Positions 33,951 to 43,920 of a stretch of 64,000 nt of DNA are shown in pieces (the first letter of the stretch is position 1; every line of letters starts with the position of its first letter). This DNA is from Sphingomonas zeae (GTDB taxonomy: Bacteria > Pseudomonadota > Alphaproteobacteria > Sphingomonadales > Sphingomonadaceae). The stretch covers positions 62,001 to 126,000 of the forward strand of contig NZ_JACIFA010000008.1 in NCBI RefSeq assembly GCF_014197135.1, given 5' to 3'. The notes under the pieces are model-generated. The model was not told the DNA's origin. It made no database searches and saw nothing but the letters and a program-made list of their open reading frames with translations. The translations under genes were made by a program, and so were the position numbers.

Positions 33951-35570
33951 ATGGCCGTATCGCTCCCCACCGCTCCTTCCGTCGATCTGGTGCCGGTTCG
34001 CCGCGCGCTCTTGTCGGTATCCGACAAGACCGGCGTCATCGACCTGGCGCGTGCGCTGGCGGAGCGTGGGGTCGATCTCGTCTCGACCGGCGGCACCGCC
34101 AAGGCGATCCGCGAAGCAGGGTTGCCGGTGCGCGACATCTCGGAAGTCACCAACTTCCCCGAGATGATGGACGGCCGGGTCAAGACGCTGCATCCGATGG
34201 TCCATGGCGGCCTGCTCGCGGTGCGCGACGACCCTGCGCACGCCGCCGCGATGACCGAGCATGGCATCGGCGCGATCGATCTGGTCGTCGTCAACCTCTA
34301 CCCCTTTCAGCAGACGGTGGCGAAGGGTGCGGAGCGGCCCGAGATCATCGAGAATATCGATATCGGCGGCCCATCGATGGTCCGCTCGGCGGCCAAGAAC
34401 CATGGCTATGTGTCGATCCTGACCGACCCGGCCGACTATGCCGATTTCCTCGCCGATCTGGCCGCGAATGACGGCGCCTCGACGCTCAAGACCCGCCAGC
34501 GCCTCGCCGCCAAGGCGTTCGCCGCCACCGCCGCCTATGACTCGGCGATCGCGCAATGGTTCGGCTTTGTCGACCAGGGCGAGGCGTTCCCGGCGACCCT
34601 GCCGCTGGCCTTTACCCGCCATCCCGAAACGCTGCGCTATGGCGAGAACCCGCATCAGGTCGCCGCGCTCTATCTGCCGCAAAAGGGCGCTCAGGGCATC
34701 GCCCAGGCCGAGCAGTTGCAGGGCAAGGCGCTGAGCTACAACAACCTCAACGACGCCGATGCCGCGCTGGAACTGGTATCGGAGTTCATCGACGGCCCGC
34801 CGACCGTGGTGATCGTCAAGCACGCCAACCCCTGCGGCGTGGCGAGCGGCGAGACGCTGCTGGAGGCCTATCAGGCGGCGTTCGCCTGCGACACGGTGTC
34901 GGCGTTCGGCGGCATCATCGCCTGCAACCGCCCGCTCGACGCTGAGACGGCCGAGGCGATCTCGGGCATCTTTACCGAGGTCGTGGTGGCCCCCGATGCA
35001 AGCGCCGAGGCGCGCGCGATCTTCGCCAAGAAGAAGAACCTGCGCCTGCTGCTGTCGGGCGAACTGCCCAACCCGGCACGCCCCGGCCTGATGATGAAGT
35101 CGATCGCGGGTGGCCTCTTGGTTCAGAGCCGCGACAATGGCCGCCTGACCGACGATATGCTGAAGGTCGTCACCAAGCGCGCGCCCACGGAGCAGGAACT
35201 GGCCGATTGCCGTTTCGCCTGGACCGTCGCCAAGCATGTGAAGTCGAATGCGATCGTCTATGCCAAGGGCGGCGCGACCGCTGGTGTGGGCGCAGGGCAG
35301 ATGAACCGTCTCGAATCGGCGCGGATCGCGGCGTGGAAGGCCAAGGACGCCGCCGAGAAGGCGGGCTGGGCAGAGCCCCGCACCATCGGCTCGGCGGTCG
35401 CGTCGGACGCCTTCTTCCCCTTCGCCGATGGGCTGCTCGCGGCGGTCGAGGCGGGCGCGACGGCGGTCATCCAGCCGGGCGGATCGATCCGCGATGACGA
35501 GGTGATCGCGGCGGCGGACGAAGCGGGTCTGGCGATGGTGTTCACCGGAATGCGCCACTTCCGGCATTGA
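33951..35570 (+). CDS. purH: Bifunctional AICAR formyltransferase / IMP cyclohydrolase PurH
   Basis: 539 aa, normal length. It catalyses the last two steps of IMP synthesis. The N-terminal IMPCHase half (~1-215; [43 protein letters not shown]) and the C-terminal AICARFT half ([62 protein letters not shown]) are intact. The formyl-transfer Lys-His pair in 'KHANPCG' is present. Confidence 0.97.
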   Translation: MAVSLPTAPSVDLVPVRRALLSVSDKTGVIDLARALAERGVDLVSTGGTAKAIREAGLPVRDISEVTNFPEMMDGRVKTLHPMVHGGLLAVRDDPAHAAAMTEHGIGAIDLVVVNLYPFQQTVAKGAERPEIIENIDIGGPSMVRSAAKNHGYVSILTDPADYADFLADLAANDGASTLKTRQRLAAKAFAATAAYDSAIAQWFGFVDQGEAFPATLPLAFTRHPETLRYGENPHQVAALYLPQKGAQGIAQAEQLQGKALSYNNLNDADAALELVSEFIDGPPTVVIVKHANPCGVASGETLLEAYQAAFACDTVSAFGGIIACNRPLDAETAEAISGIFTEVVVAPDASAEARAIFAKKKNLRLLLSGELPNPARPGLMMKSIAGGLLVQSRDNGRLTDDMLKVVTKRAPTEQELADCRFAWTVAKHVKSNAIVYAKGGATAGVGAGQMNRLESARIAAWKAKDAAEKAGWAEPRTIGSAVASDAFFPFADGLLAAVEAGATAVIQPGGSIRDDEVIAAADEAGLAMVFTGMRHFRH

Positions 35571-35572
35571 TC

Positions 35573-35705
35573 CGATCCTCCCCTGCCCGGGGAGGGGGAC
35601 CATCCGAAGGATGGTGGAGGGGGCTTGCGACGAGGGATGACCTTTGTGGCAAGCCCCCTCCGTCGGGCCTGACGGCCCGCCACCTCCCCGTACCGGGGAG
35701 GATTT
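35573..35705. repeat. Family A palindromic repeat (copy A8)
   Basis: About 130 bp in the gap between converging purH and the flippase gene: CCTCCCCTGCCCGGGGAGG, CCATCCGAAGGATGG inside, CGGGCCTGACGGCCCG in the right half, CCTCCCCGTACCGGGGAGG followed by TTTTTT. On the plus strand it could terminate purH. Confidence 0.85.
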
Positions 35706-35706
35706 T

Positions 35707-37254
35707 TTACCGTGTGATCCCGCCCGCGTTGGGCAAGGTCGCTTCCTCTGCGGTCGGAGCCTTGCCGAACAGCGCGCGGTCGGCGGGGCCGAACGCCCAG
35801 CGCCACAGGATCAGCAGATAGGTCGCCGCGATCGCGGGTTCGCCGAACAGCAGTTCGGCCCATTCCAGCCGCTTGGGCAACAGCGTGAAAATGGCCCCCA
35901 CCACGACCGCCGCACCCGCCGCCCAGACCAGCGGCCAGCGGAAGGGCGATACCGGCGCCTTCAATATCCCCGACAGCACCCGCGCCTTGATGACCGAGGT
36001 CATCGTCACGCTCATCGCCAGCGCCACTGCTGGCCCCGCCGCCGCCCAGGTCTCGGGCCAGCCGAGCGAACGCATTCCCAGGATCAGCGCGAAGCTGAGC
36101 CCGATCTGCACTCCCAGCATCGCGATCGAGATCATCAGGTTGCGGTGCCGCGCGGTATAGACAAGCGCCGATTCGCATACCGCGCCGGTCGAGGCCAGCA
36201 CCTCGGCGAACAGCAGGAAGGCGAGCGCGGCGGTGCCGGAGACGAATTGCGGACCGACCACGCCCATCACCGCCTCGCCCGGGATCGATCCCATCAGCGC
36301 CAGGCACCCTTGCGCCGCGATGATCCAGAAGGCGACCTGTCGCACCTGCCGCGCGATCGCGCCCATGTCGCCATTGGCCAGGCTCTGGGTGATGACGGGA
36401 CCCAGGATCGGATCGAAACTGGTCTTCAGCTTTTGCGGCAGCGAGGCGACCTGCTGCGCCATATAATAGATGCCGACGACGCGCGGCTCGAACATCACGC
36501 CCAGGATGAAGCGGTCGACATTGCGCGTGCCCCATTCCAGCGCGTCGGCCCCCGCCAGCGGCGCATTGGCGCGGGCGAGCGCGAAGACGCGCGACAGCTG
36601 CGGGCTCCAGCCATGGGGCAGGCCATAGCTGCGCAGGAAGGGCACCAGGCTGGCGATCAGCGCCGCCGTCATCGATGCGACATAGGACAGGACCAGGCCG
36701 TCGCGGATGGTGAAGAAGGAAAAGACCCAGGCCGCGATCGAGATGGTCCAGGGCTCGACCACCGCGCGCGCGGTGACGGTCGCCTTGACGTTATGGCGAT
36801 AGGCGAGCGCGGCGAGACTGACGTCGGACCAGGCGATGGCGACGATGATGCAGGGCAGCCATCGGTCCAGCCCGGTGATCGCGCTGTTGGGATAGAGAAG
36901 CTCGGGAAAATTCCACAGCACGCCGCTCGCCGCGACCGAGGCGAGGAAGGCCAGCGCCATCGCGTCCCACACGATATGGACATGCGGTCGGTCGGTCGAG
37001 GCCAGCGCCTGTGCCAGCCCGCGCTTCATGCCCAGGGTGGCGATCAGCGCCGCCAGTTCGACGACCACCACCGCAATGGCGAAGCGCCCGACCAGATCGG
37101 GGCCATAGATGCGCCCCGCGATGAACAGGAAGGGGATGCGCGCCGCCAGTCGCAGGACGAAGCCCGCGATATTGGTGCGCCCCCCCTTGGCGAGCGTGTC
37201 GATGTCCTGGGTCTGGGCCATCAGCGGGCGCGGAGTCCCGTACCAGGATGGCAT
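35707..37254 (-). CDS. Polysaccharide export flippase (Wzx/MATE-like, oligosaccharide flippase family)
   Basis: 515 aa with about twelve to fourteen membrane segments. The N-terminal block ([34 protein letters not shown], split by polar residues) and the central [28 protein letters not shown] are typical of PST-type polysaccharide transporters that move lipid-linked oligosaccharides or exopolysaccharide units across the inner membrane. No glycosyltransferase neighbours are present, so its substrate is unclear. An alternative start is the ATG at 37221. Confidence 0.85.
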   Translation of the reverse strand: MPSWYGTPRPLMAQTQDIDTLAKGGRTNIAGFVLRLAARIPFLFIAGRIYGPDLVGRFAIAVVVVELAALIATLGMKRGLAQALASTDRPHVHIVWDAMALAFLASVAASGVLWNFPELLYPNSAITGLDRWLPCIIVAIAWSDVSLAALAYRHNVKATVTARAVVEPWTISIAAWVFSFFTIRDGLVLSYVASMTAALIASLVPFLRSYGLPHGWSPQLSRVFALARANAPLAGADALEWGTRNVDRFILGVMFEPRVVGIYYMAQQVASLPQKLKTSFDPILGPVITQSLANGDMGAIARQVRQVAFWIIAAQGCLALMGSIPGEAVMGVVGPQFVSGTAALAFLLFAEVLASTGAVCESALVYTARHRNLMISIAMLGVQIGLSFALILGMRSLGWPETWAAAGPAVALAMSVTMTSVIKARVLSGILKAPVSPFRWPLVWAAGAAVVVGAIFTLLPKRLEWAELLFGEPAIAATYLLILWRWAFGPADRALFGKAPTAEEATLPNAGGITR

Positions 37255-37265
37255 GATATGGACTC

Positions 37266-37371
37266 ACCCCTCCCCTTCAGGGGAGGGGCCGGGGGTGGGG
37301 CATCGCCGCGGATGCGACACTGGTGGACACGCCCCACCCCAACCCCTCCCCTAAAGGGGAGGGGCTTGTGT
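37266..37371. repeat. Family B-like palindromic repeat (copy B4)
   Basis: CCCCTCCCCTTCAGGGGAGGGG at the left and CCCCTCCCCTAAAGGGGAGGGG at the right, with an unpaired middle containing GGGTGGGG / CCCCACCCC. It lies between polA and the flippase gene. Confidence 0.7.
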
Positions 37372-37383
37372 CGATTGCCAGGA

Positions 37384-37445
37384 TTTCCTCCCCTGTAAGG
37401 GAAGGTGGCAGACCGAAGGTCTGGCGGAGGGGTGTCACCGGCGAC
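37384..37445. repeat. Truncated family A repeat (copy A9)
   Basis: Only one half of the element is present: CCTCCCCTGTAAGGGAAGG, then CAGACCGAAGGTCTG and GGAGGGGTGTC. The other half is missing. It ends against the polA stop. Confidence 0.6.
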
Positions 37446-37450
37446 GCGCA

Positions 37451-40225
37451 TCAATGTGCCGCGCCCCAGCTCTTGCCGACCCCGATCTCGACGCCTAGCG
37501 GCACCGACAGCGAAACCGCCGGTTCGGCCGCGCCCGCCATGACTTCGCGGATGACGGCCCCTGCCGCTTCGGCATCCGCCTCGGGCGCCTCGAACACCAG
37601 TTCGTCATGCACCTGAAGCAGCATCCGCACATGGCCCAGGCCAGCGGCGGCGAGCGCGGGTTCCATGCGGACCATGGCGCGCTTGATGATATCGGCGCTG
37701 GTCCCCTGGATCGGCGCGTTGATCGCGGCGCGCTCGGCCCCCTGCCGCTCCCCCTGGTTGCGCGAGGCAATGCGCGGAAAATGCGTCTTGCGGCCGAACA
37801 GCGTCTCGGTGAACCCCTTCTCGCGCACGGACGACAGCGTCTCGGCGATATAGCGGTTGATGCCCGGAAACCGCTCGAAATAGCGGTCGATCATCGCTTG
37901 CGCCTCGTCTGCCGATACGTCGAGGCGACCCGCCAGACCCCAGCGCGAAATGCCGTAGAGGATGGCGAAGTTGATCGTCTTGGCGCGTCCGCGCGTGTCG
38001 CGATTGACCTCGCCGAACAGCTCCATCGCGGTCAGGCTGTGGATATCGTCGCCATTGGCGAACGCCTCGCGCAGCGCAGGCACGTCGGCCATGTGCGCGG
38101 CCAGCCGCAACTCGATCTGCGAATAGTCGGCGGCGATCAGGACATGGCCCTCCTCGGCGATGAACGCCTCGCGCAACTGCCGCCCGACCTCGGTGCGGAT
38201 CGGGATGTTCTGCAGGTTCGGCTCGGTCGAGGACAGGCGGCCGGTCTGCGCGCCGGTCAGGCTGTAGCTGGTATGGACGCGGCCGGTCCTGGGGTTGATC
38301 TGCGCCTGGAGCGCGTCGGTATAGGTGCTCTTCAGCTTGGACAGCTGGCGCCATTCCAGGATCTTGCGCACGATCTCCGCCGCCTCGCCGCCGTCGCGCG
38401 CGAGCCGTTCGAGTTCGGTCACATCCGTCGAGTAAACGCCGGACTTGCCCTTGCGCCCGCCCTTCAGGCCGAGCCGGTCGAACAGGATTTCGCCCAACTG
38501 CTTGGGGCTGCCGATGGTGAAGGGGGTGCCCGCCATCGTGTGGATCTCGCCCTCCAGCGCGGCGATCTGCCCGGCGAACTCGGTGGAGAGTTGCGACAGG
38601 CGGTCGCGATCTACCTTGATCCCGCGCCGCTCCATCCCTGCGATGACGGGGACGAGCGGGCGGTCGACCATCTCGTAGACGCGGGTCGCCTGTTCCATTG
38701 GGAGGCGCGCCTTGAACCGCTTCCACAACCGCAGCGTGACGTCGGCATCCTCGGCGGCGTAGCGGGTGGCGAGCTTGAGGTCGACCTCGTGGAAGCCGAG
38801 CTGCTTCTTGCCGGTGCCGACCACCTCCTTGAAGGCGAGGCAGGTATGCGACAGATGCGTCGCGGCCAGTTCGTCCATGCCATGGCCATGCAAACCCGCA
38901 TCAAGGTCGAAGCTCATGACGATGGTGTCGTCATGCGGCGCGATGGCGATGCCGCGCTCGCCCAGCACGATCATGTCGAACTTCAGATTCTGGCCGATCT
39001 TCAGGACCGACGGATCCTCGCACAGCGCCTTGATCCGCTCCAAAGCCGCCGCGACCGGAATCTGCACCGGCACCTCGGCGAGCAGATCGGTCCCGCCATG
39101 GCCCAAGGGGATGTAGCACGCCTTGTTCGGCGCGAGGCACAGGCTGACCCCGACCAGCTCGGCCTGGGTCGCATCGGTCGAACTGGTCTCGGTATCGATC
39201 GCGACGAAGCCCTGAGACTGCGCCTCCGCGACCCAGCGGTCCAGTGTCTCCAGGTCCTGCACCGTCGTATAGCCGTCGAGATTGCACGGCTCGTCATCGT
39301 CCATCGGCGCGGACGGCGCGGCCTCTCCGGCGGCGGGTACGGGGGCTGCGTCGTCGGTGATCTGGCCCATCTTGGCGATCAGCGAGCGGAAACCGTGATG
39401 CTCCAGGAACGCGCGCAGCGGCGCATCCGGGATGGTCGGATGCAGCGCCAGTTCCTCCAGCGGCTGTGGCAGCGGCGCATTGCACTCCAGCGTGACCAAC
39501 CGCTTCGACAGCCGGGCATTGTCGGCATGTTCGATCAGATTGTCGCGAAGCTTGCCCTTCTTCATCTCGGGCGCGGCGGCGAGGACGGATTCGAGATCGC
39601 CATGCTCGACGATCAGCTTGGAGGCGGTCTTCGGGCCGACGCCCGGCACACCCGGCACATTGTCGACGCTGTCGCCCATCAGCGCGAGCACATCGCCCAG
39701 CTGTTTTGGGCCGACGCCGAACTTCTCGACGACATAGGCCTCGCCCAGACGCCGGTTGTTCATCGTGTCGAGCATGTCGAGGCTGCCATCCTCGACCAGC
39801 TGCATCAGGTCCTTGTCGCCCGACACGATCGTGACCTGCCACCCCTCGGCCATAGCGGCGCGGGCGTAACACGCGATGAGATCGTCGGCTTCCAAACCCG
39901 CTTCCTCGATGCAGGGCAACGAGAAGGCGCGGGTGGCGTCGCGGATCATTGGGAATTGGGGCACCAGATCGGGCGGGGGCGGAGGCCGGTGCGCCTTATA
40001 CTGGTCGTACATGTCGTTGCGGAAGGTCTTGGACGACTTGTCGAGGACCACCGCCATATGGGTCGGCCCGTCGGCGGCGTTGACCTCATCCACCAGCTTC
40101 CACAGCATGGTCGTATAGCCATAGACCGCCCCCACCGGCTCGCCATGCTTGTTCGTCAGCGGCGGCAGGCGGTGATAGGCGCGGAAGATATAGCCGGAGC
40201 CGTCGACGAGATAGAGATGGGGCAT
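37451..40225 (-). CDS. polA: DNA polymerase I
   Basis: 924 aa. It fills gaps and removes RNA primers. The N-terminal 5'-3' exonuclease (~1-290; YLVDGSGYIFRAYH, LPCIEEAGLEADDLIA, GDKDLMQLV, ALMGDSVDNVPGVPGVGPKTA), the 3'-5' exonuclease (~330-520; AIDTETSSTD with the DxE pair, TKYAAEDAD-like RYAAEDADVT) and the polymerase domain (AADYSQIELRLAAH, RAKTINFAILYG, LLQVHDELVFE) are all intact, so proofreading is predicted to be active. Ends next to truncated repeat A9. Confidence 0.97.
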   Translation of the reverse strand: MPHLYLVDGSGYIFRAYHRLPPLTNKHGEPVGAVYGYTTMLWKLVDEVNAADGPTHMAVVLDKSSKTFRNDMYDQYKAHRPPPPPDLVPQFPMIRDATRAFSLPCIEEAGLEADDLIACYARAAMAEGWQVTIVSGDKDLMQLVEDGSLDMLDTMNNRRLGEAYVVEKFGVGPKQLGDVLALMGDSVDNVPGVPGVGPKTASKLIVEHGDLESVLAAAPEMKKGKLRDNLIEHADNARLSKRLVTLECNAPLPQPLEELALHPTIPDAPLRAFLEHHGFRSLIAKMGQITDDAAPVPAAGEAAPSAPMDDDEPCNLDGYTTVQDLETLDRWVAEAQSQGFVAIDTETSSTDATQAELVGVSLCLAPNKACYIPLGHGGTDLLAEVPVQIPVAAALERIKALCEDPSVLKIGQNLKFDMIVLGERGIAIAPHDDTIVMSFDLDAGLHGHGMDELAATHLSHTCLAFKEVVGTGKKQLGFHEVDLKLATRYAAEDADVTLRLWKRFKARLPMEQATRVYEMVDRPLVPVIAGMERRGIKVDRDRLSQLSTEFAGQIAALEGEIHTMAGTPFTIGSPKQLGEILFDRLGLKGGRKGKSGVYSTDVTELERLARDGGEAAEIVRKILEWRQLSKLKSTYTDALQAQINPRTGRVHTSYSLTGAQTGRLSSTEPNLQNIPIRTEVGRQLREAFIAEEGHVLIAADYSQIELRLAAHMADVPALREAFANGDDIHSLTAMELFGEVNRDTRGRAKTINFAILYGISRWGLAGRLDVSADEAQAMIDRYFERFPGINRYIAETLSSVREKGFTETLFGRKTHFPRIASRNQGERQGAERAAINAPIQGTSADIIKRAMVRMEPALAAAGLGHVRMLLQVHDELVFEAPEADAEAAGAVIREVMAGAAEPAVSLSVPLGVEIGVGKSWGAAH

Positions 40226-40365
40226 GATCCGCGCGGTTTAGCGGATGCGGGGGAGGGTAAACAGCCCCTGATGGTAGCGGTTTTTCGGGTTTGTGGCGGA
40301 TGGGTCACGCTGTTGCGGTGGTACAGTGCGCCAGAGCCAGTCGACGTTCGCGGCACATTTGCCAT

Positions 40366-40504
40366 TCCTCCCCTGCAAGGGGAGGGGGACCATGCGAAGC
40401 ATGGTGGAGGGGTGTCCCCGGTCGCGAGCTTTGACTGCCCTTTCCGATGGGGACACCCCTCCGTCAGGCCTTCGGCCTGCCACCTCCCCTTACAGGGGAG
40501 GAAT
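40366..40504. repeat. Family A palindromic repeat (copy A10)
   Basis: About 138 bp: ATTCCTCCCCTGCAAGGGGAGG, CCATGCGAAGCATGG inside, GGTGTCCCC pairing with GGGGACACC, CAGGCCTTCGGCCTG, and CCTCCCCTTACAGGGGAGGAAT. It fills most of the 346-bp polA to 40572 gap; the remainder (40226-40365) should hold the polA promoter, but no clear site was found. Confidence 0.85.
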
Positions 40505-40571
40505 AAAATGAATGTCGATTGGCCTTGGAAAGCGGACTTGTGCGAAGGCCCTCACAGCGTATTCTCGACAC

Positions 40572-40889
40572 ATGCAATCAGCAGCCTACCCCGGCCGACC
40601 AATTGTCAGTTTGGCTCTGGCCATGCTCGGACTCATGTTCGGAGCGTTCGCGCTTCAATTCGCTCTTATATCTTCGCCACATTACGGTTGGCTCCTTCAC
40701 CGCTGGGCGTTGTTCTTCCTGCTCGCAAGCTCGGCCGCCTTGCTCGGGTTCTATGTCGGCGATCGAAAAACCCGGTGGGCATCTTTTGCCGTGCTGATCG
40801 TCTTGGCGGTAAGCGCGATTGATCCTTTGCATCGGATAATTTTTACGGCGGTTGGTGGGACGTTTGAGTTCTTTACTCCGCGGTGGTGA
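40572..40889 (+). CDS. Small membrane protein of unknown function, AT-richer than neighbours
   Basis: 105 aa from the ATG at 40572. Three hydrophobic segments (IVSLALAMLGLMFGAFALQF, LHRWALFFLLASSAALLGFYV, FAVLIVLAVSAI) with short polar links; no family recognised. Codon use (TTG, TTT, ATA, TCT) is clearly less GC-rich than the flanking genes, which suggests recent acquisition or weak selection. An upstream start at 40512 would use GGAGGA from repeat A10 as Shine-Dalgarno and add 20 residues. Confidence 0.55.
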   Translation: MQSAAYPGRPIVSLALAMLGLMFGAFALQFALISSPHYGWLLHRWALFFLLASSAALLGFYVGDRKTRWASFAVLIVLAVSAIDPLHRIIFTAVGGTFEFFTPRW

Positions 40890-40941
40890 CATCCCTTGTC
40901 GCAAAAAGTCAGTCATTCGCTCGTTTGGGCGTCTGTAACGA

Positions 40942-42075
40942 TCAATTCGCCACCGCTACCGGCCCTCTCGGCGGCCCCGCCGCGTCGGCGACCGCCGCCG
41001 CGACATTCTGGATCAGCAGCTGGCGCTTGCGGATATCCTCGGTCGTGTCGCCGATCATCACCGCGATGGCGAAGCGGCGGCCGTCGGGGGCGGTCAGCAG
41101 GCCGACATCGTTGAAACCCGCATTGCGGCGGCCCAAATCTTGGCCGGTGCCGGTCTTGTGCGCGATGGTCCACCCCGACGGCACGGCGGCGCGCAGGCGG
41201 GCATGGCCGGTGCGCGAGGCCTCCATCGTGTCGATCAGGATGCGGGTCGAGGTCTCCGACAGCAACTCGCCGCGCGCCAGCCGGGCGAGCGCATCGGCGA
41301 TGGCGATCGGCGCGGCGCCATCGGGCGGATCGCTGACATAGGCATCGAGCGCGGCCTTGCGCGCCGCCGGGTCGAGCCGGTTGCGCGCCGCCTGGAACGC
41401 GCCCGCCGCCGCAAAGGCGGGTTGCCAGGTCAGGCCAGCGGTCTTCGCCTGGAGCAGCCGCTCGCCCGGACCGAAACGGATATCGCCCAGCCGCTTGGCG
41501 GCGATCATCGCACGTACCGCCTGCGGCCCGCCGACAAAGGTCAGCAGCCGGTCGTTGGCGGTGTTGTCGCTCATCGTCAGCGCACGCTTCAGCAGCTCGC
41601 CGACGGTGGTGTGGTATCCGTCGCCCTTGACCAGCATCGCGATCGGCTGGTGAAAGACGGTCAGGTCCTCGCGCCGCACGACGATCGGCTCGTCCAGACG
41701 AGCGCGGCCCTTGTCGCGCAGATCGAGCAGGGTGATCGCGACCCACAGCTTGGAAACGGATTGCTGCGGCAGGCGCTGACGGCCGCCGACCTCGACCGTC
41801 CAGCCATCATCGACCGCGCGGACGGCGATACCCTTCTTGCCGGTGAAGCCGGCGGACAGGCGGTTGATCGTCGATACCAGTCCGGCAGGCGCGGCGGGCG
41901 CGCGGCTGGGGCGGGGCGGGGGGAGCGGCATCGACACTTCGACCTGGGGGTCGGCAACACCGGGAGCATGGGCCGTCGCGCCGGGACGGGAATCCCCGCC
42001 GCATGCGGAGAGTCCCAAGAGAAGAAACCCGGCAGGCCATGAACGCAGCCCGCCGCTCGATACTCGCTTCGTCAC
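40942..42075 (-). CDS. Class A beta-lactamase-like serine hydrolase, predicted lipoprotein
   Basis: 377 aa. The N-terminus has a lipobox-like LLLGLSACGG (Cys25), then a Pro-rich linker, so the enzyme is probably a periplasmic lipoprotein. All class A catalytic elements are found: S106-V-S-K109, S169-D-N171, E205-R-L-L-Q209 exactly 36 residues after S169 (as E166 follows S130), and K308-T-G310. The stretch between E205 and KTG is about 35 residues longer than in TEM-type enzymes. Asn170 is replaced by Gln. Hydrolysis of beta-lactams is likely but not certain; a peptidoglycan-related hydrolase is possible. Confidence 0.85.
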   Translation of the reverse strand: MTKRVSSGGLRSWPAGFLLLGLSACGGDSRPGATAHAPGVADPQVEVSMPLPPPRPSRAPAAPAGLVSTINRLSAGFTGKKGIAVRAVDDGWTVEVGGRQRLPQQSVSKLWVAITLLDLRDKGRARLDEPIVVRREDLTVFHQPIAMLVKGDGYHTTVGELLKRALTMSDNTANDRLLTFVGGPQAVRAMIAAKRLGDIRFGPGERLLQAKTAGLTWQPAFAAAGAFQAARNRLDPAARKAALDAYVSDPPDGAAPIAIADALARLARGELLSETSTRILIDTMEASRTGHARLRAAVPSGWTIAHKTGTGQDLGRRNAGFNDVGLLTAPDGRRFAIAVMIGDTTEDIRKRQLLIQNVAAAVADAAGPPRGPVAVAN

Positions 42076-42191
42076 CGCTGTACCCCGCTATACATCAGCA
42101 TCCTTACGTGTTGACCGGACGGGGGAAATCCCCGCGCACAGGGCTTGCGACGAAAGGCCGCGAGGGCACGATAAGATGCGAAACATCTTCA

Positions 42192-42215
42192 ATTCCTCCC
42201 CTTTCAGGGAGGAAT
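42192..42215. terminator. Hairpin downstream of nadB (family A end fragment)
   Basis: ATTCCTCCC / GGGAGGAAT, a 9-bp perfect stem, 10 bp beyond the nadB stop on the minus strand. It matches the terminal arm of family A repeats. Confidence 0.45.
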
Positions 42216-42224
42216 ACGGAGGCA

Positions 42225-43802
42225 TCAAGGAATCAGGATGGTGTCGATCGCCTCGTCCAGCGTCTCCAGATAGTCGAGCGTGTAGTGCAGCCCCCGGCTC
42301 TCCTTGCGGTGGAGCGCGCAGCGGACGATCAGTTCGGCGGTCTGGAGCAGGTTGCGCAGCTCGATCAGGTCCGGCGTGACGCGGAAATGGCCGTAATAGT
42401 CGTTCACCTCGTCGGTCAGCATCCGGATGCGATGCTGCGCGCGCTCCAGCCGCTTGGTGGTGCGCACGATGCCGACATAATTCCACATGAAGCGGCGGAT
42501 TTCGGTCCAGTTCTGCTTGATGACCACCTCTTCGTCCGAATCGGTGACGCGGCTTTCGTCCCAGGCGCGGATGGCGGGCGGCGGGGGCAGGTCGTCCCAA
42601 TGCTGCGCGATATGGTTGGCGCACGCCTCGCCATAGACGAAGCATTCGAGCAGCGAGTTGGAAGCCAGGCGGTTCGCGCCGTGCAGGCCCGACTGGGTGA
42701 CTTCGCCCGCGGCGTAGAGGCCGGGCAGGTCGGTGCGCCCGTCGCGGTCCACGATCACGCCGCCGCAGGTATAATGCTGGGCGGGGACCACCGGGATCGG
42801 CTGCACCGTCATGTCGATACCGAGCGACAGCAGCTTTTCGTGGATGTTGGGGAAATGCTCGCGGACGAAGGCGGGCGACTGGTGGCTGATGTCGAGATGG
42901 ACATAGTCCAGGCCCAGCCGCTTGATCTCATGATCGATGGCGCGCGCCACGATGTCGCGCGGCGCGAGTTCGGCGCGGGGGTCGAGATCGGGCATGAAGC
43001 GGTGGCCCGTCTCGGGGATTTTCAGGTGCCCGCCCTCGCCGCGAACCGCCTCGGTAATCAGGAAATTCTTGACCTGGGTGTTGTAGAGGCAGGTCGGGTG
43101 GAACTGCATGAACTCCATGTTCGACACCCGCGCGCCCGCCCGCCACGCCATGGCGATGCCGTCGCCGGTCGCGCCCTTGGGCGCGGTCGAGAATTGATAG
43201 GTGCGGCCCGCGCCCCCGGTCGCCAGGATCGTCGCGCGGGCGGTGTGCAGGACGACGCGGCCCGTCCGGCGGTCGACGGCATAGATGCCCCAGACATTCC
43301 CCGCCCCCGAATAGCGCATCTCGTGGCGGCTGGTCGCCAGGTCGATCGCGACCTGATCGGGGACCATGGTGATGTTGGGATGCGCGTCCGCCGCCTTCAG
43401 CAGCGCGTCGAGCACCGCCCAGCCGGTCGCGTCCGCCACATGCACGATACGGCGATGCGAATGCCCGCCCTCGCGCGTCAGGTGGAGCATATTGCCCTCG
43501 GTCGCGAAGGGGACGCCCAGCTTCTGCAACCGCTCGATCGCGGCGGGGGCGTTCTCGACCACGAACTCGACCGTGGCACGGTCGTTCAGGCCTGCGCCCG
43601 CGACCATCGTGTCCTCGATATGGCTGTCGAAGGTGTCGCCGGGTTCGAGCACGGCGGCGATGCCCCCTTGCGCCCAGGCGGTCGAGCCCTCGTTCAGCTT
43701 GCCCTTGGCCAGCACCGTCACCTTGAACCGGTCGGCGAGGTTCAGCGCGGCGGTCAGCCCGGCCGCGCCCGATCCGACGATCAGGATATCGGATTCGGTC
43801 AT
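42225..43802 (-). CDS. nadB: L-aspartate oxidase NadB
   Basis: 525 aa from the ATG at 43802. It oxidises L-aspartate to iminoaspartate, the first step of NAD synthesis. The FAD-binding DILIVGSGAAGLTAAL (residues 5-20), NEGSTAWAQGGIAAV, MEFMQFHPT, TCGGVIVD and LYAAGEVTQSGLHGANRLASNSLLE are the family motifs shared with fumarate reductase flavoproteins. nadA and nadC are not adjacent. The gene is divergent from the TonB-like gene. Confidence 0.96.
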   Translation of the reverse strand: MTESDILIVGSGAAGLTAALNLADRFKVTVLAKGKLNEGSTAWAQGGIAAVLEPGDTFDSHIEDTMVAGAGLNDRATVEFVVENAPAAIERLQKLGVPFATEGNMLHLTREGGHSHRRIVHVADATGWAVLDALLKAADAHPNITMVPDQVAIDLATSRHEMRYSGAGNVWGIYAVDRRTGRVVLHTARATILATGGAGRTYQFSTAPKGATGDGIAMAWRAGARVSNMEFMQFHPTCLYNTQVKNFLITEAVRGEGGHLKIPETGHRFMPDLDPRAELAPRDIVARAIDHEIKRLGLDYVHLDISHQSPAFVREHFPNIHEKLLSLGIDMTVQPIPVVPAQHYTCGGVIVDRDGRTDLPGLYAAGEVTQSGLHGANRLASNSLLECFVYGEACANHIAQHWDDLPPPPAIRAWDESRVTDSDEEVVIKQNWTEIRRFMWNYVGIVRTTKRLERAQHRIRMLTDEVNDYYGHFRVTPDLIELRNLLQTAELIVRCALHRKESRGLHYTLDYLETLDEAIDTILIP

Positions 43803-43920
43803 GCGCGGGCTCCTTCGGGCGCGGTGGCTGGATACATGACCGTCCTGTGGCACGGACGGGGGACGGGGGACAGGGGGTAAGCGGCTTGTCTTGGGCGGTG
43901 AGTCTTCCCACCTCTTGCGC

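Noticed and set aside
40508..40571. A gene starting at the ATG at 40508 right after repeat A10
   Set aside because: Despite a good Shine-Dalgarno from the repeat, the frame gives a low-complexity product with no motif and it conflicts with the better membrane-protein frame at 40572.
37607..40822. A 1071-codon open frame on the + strand antisense to polA
   Set aside because: It is a mirror of the real polA frame caused by high GC. Its Arg/Gly/His-rich product has no family motifs, while polA on the minus strand has a full set.
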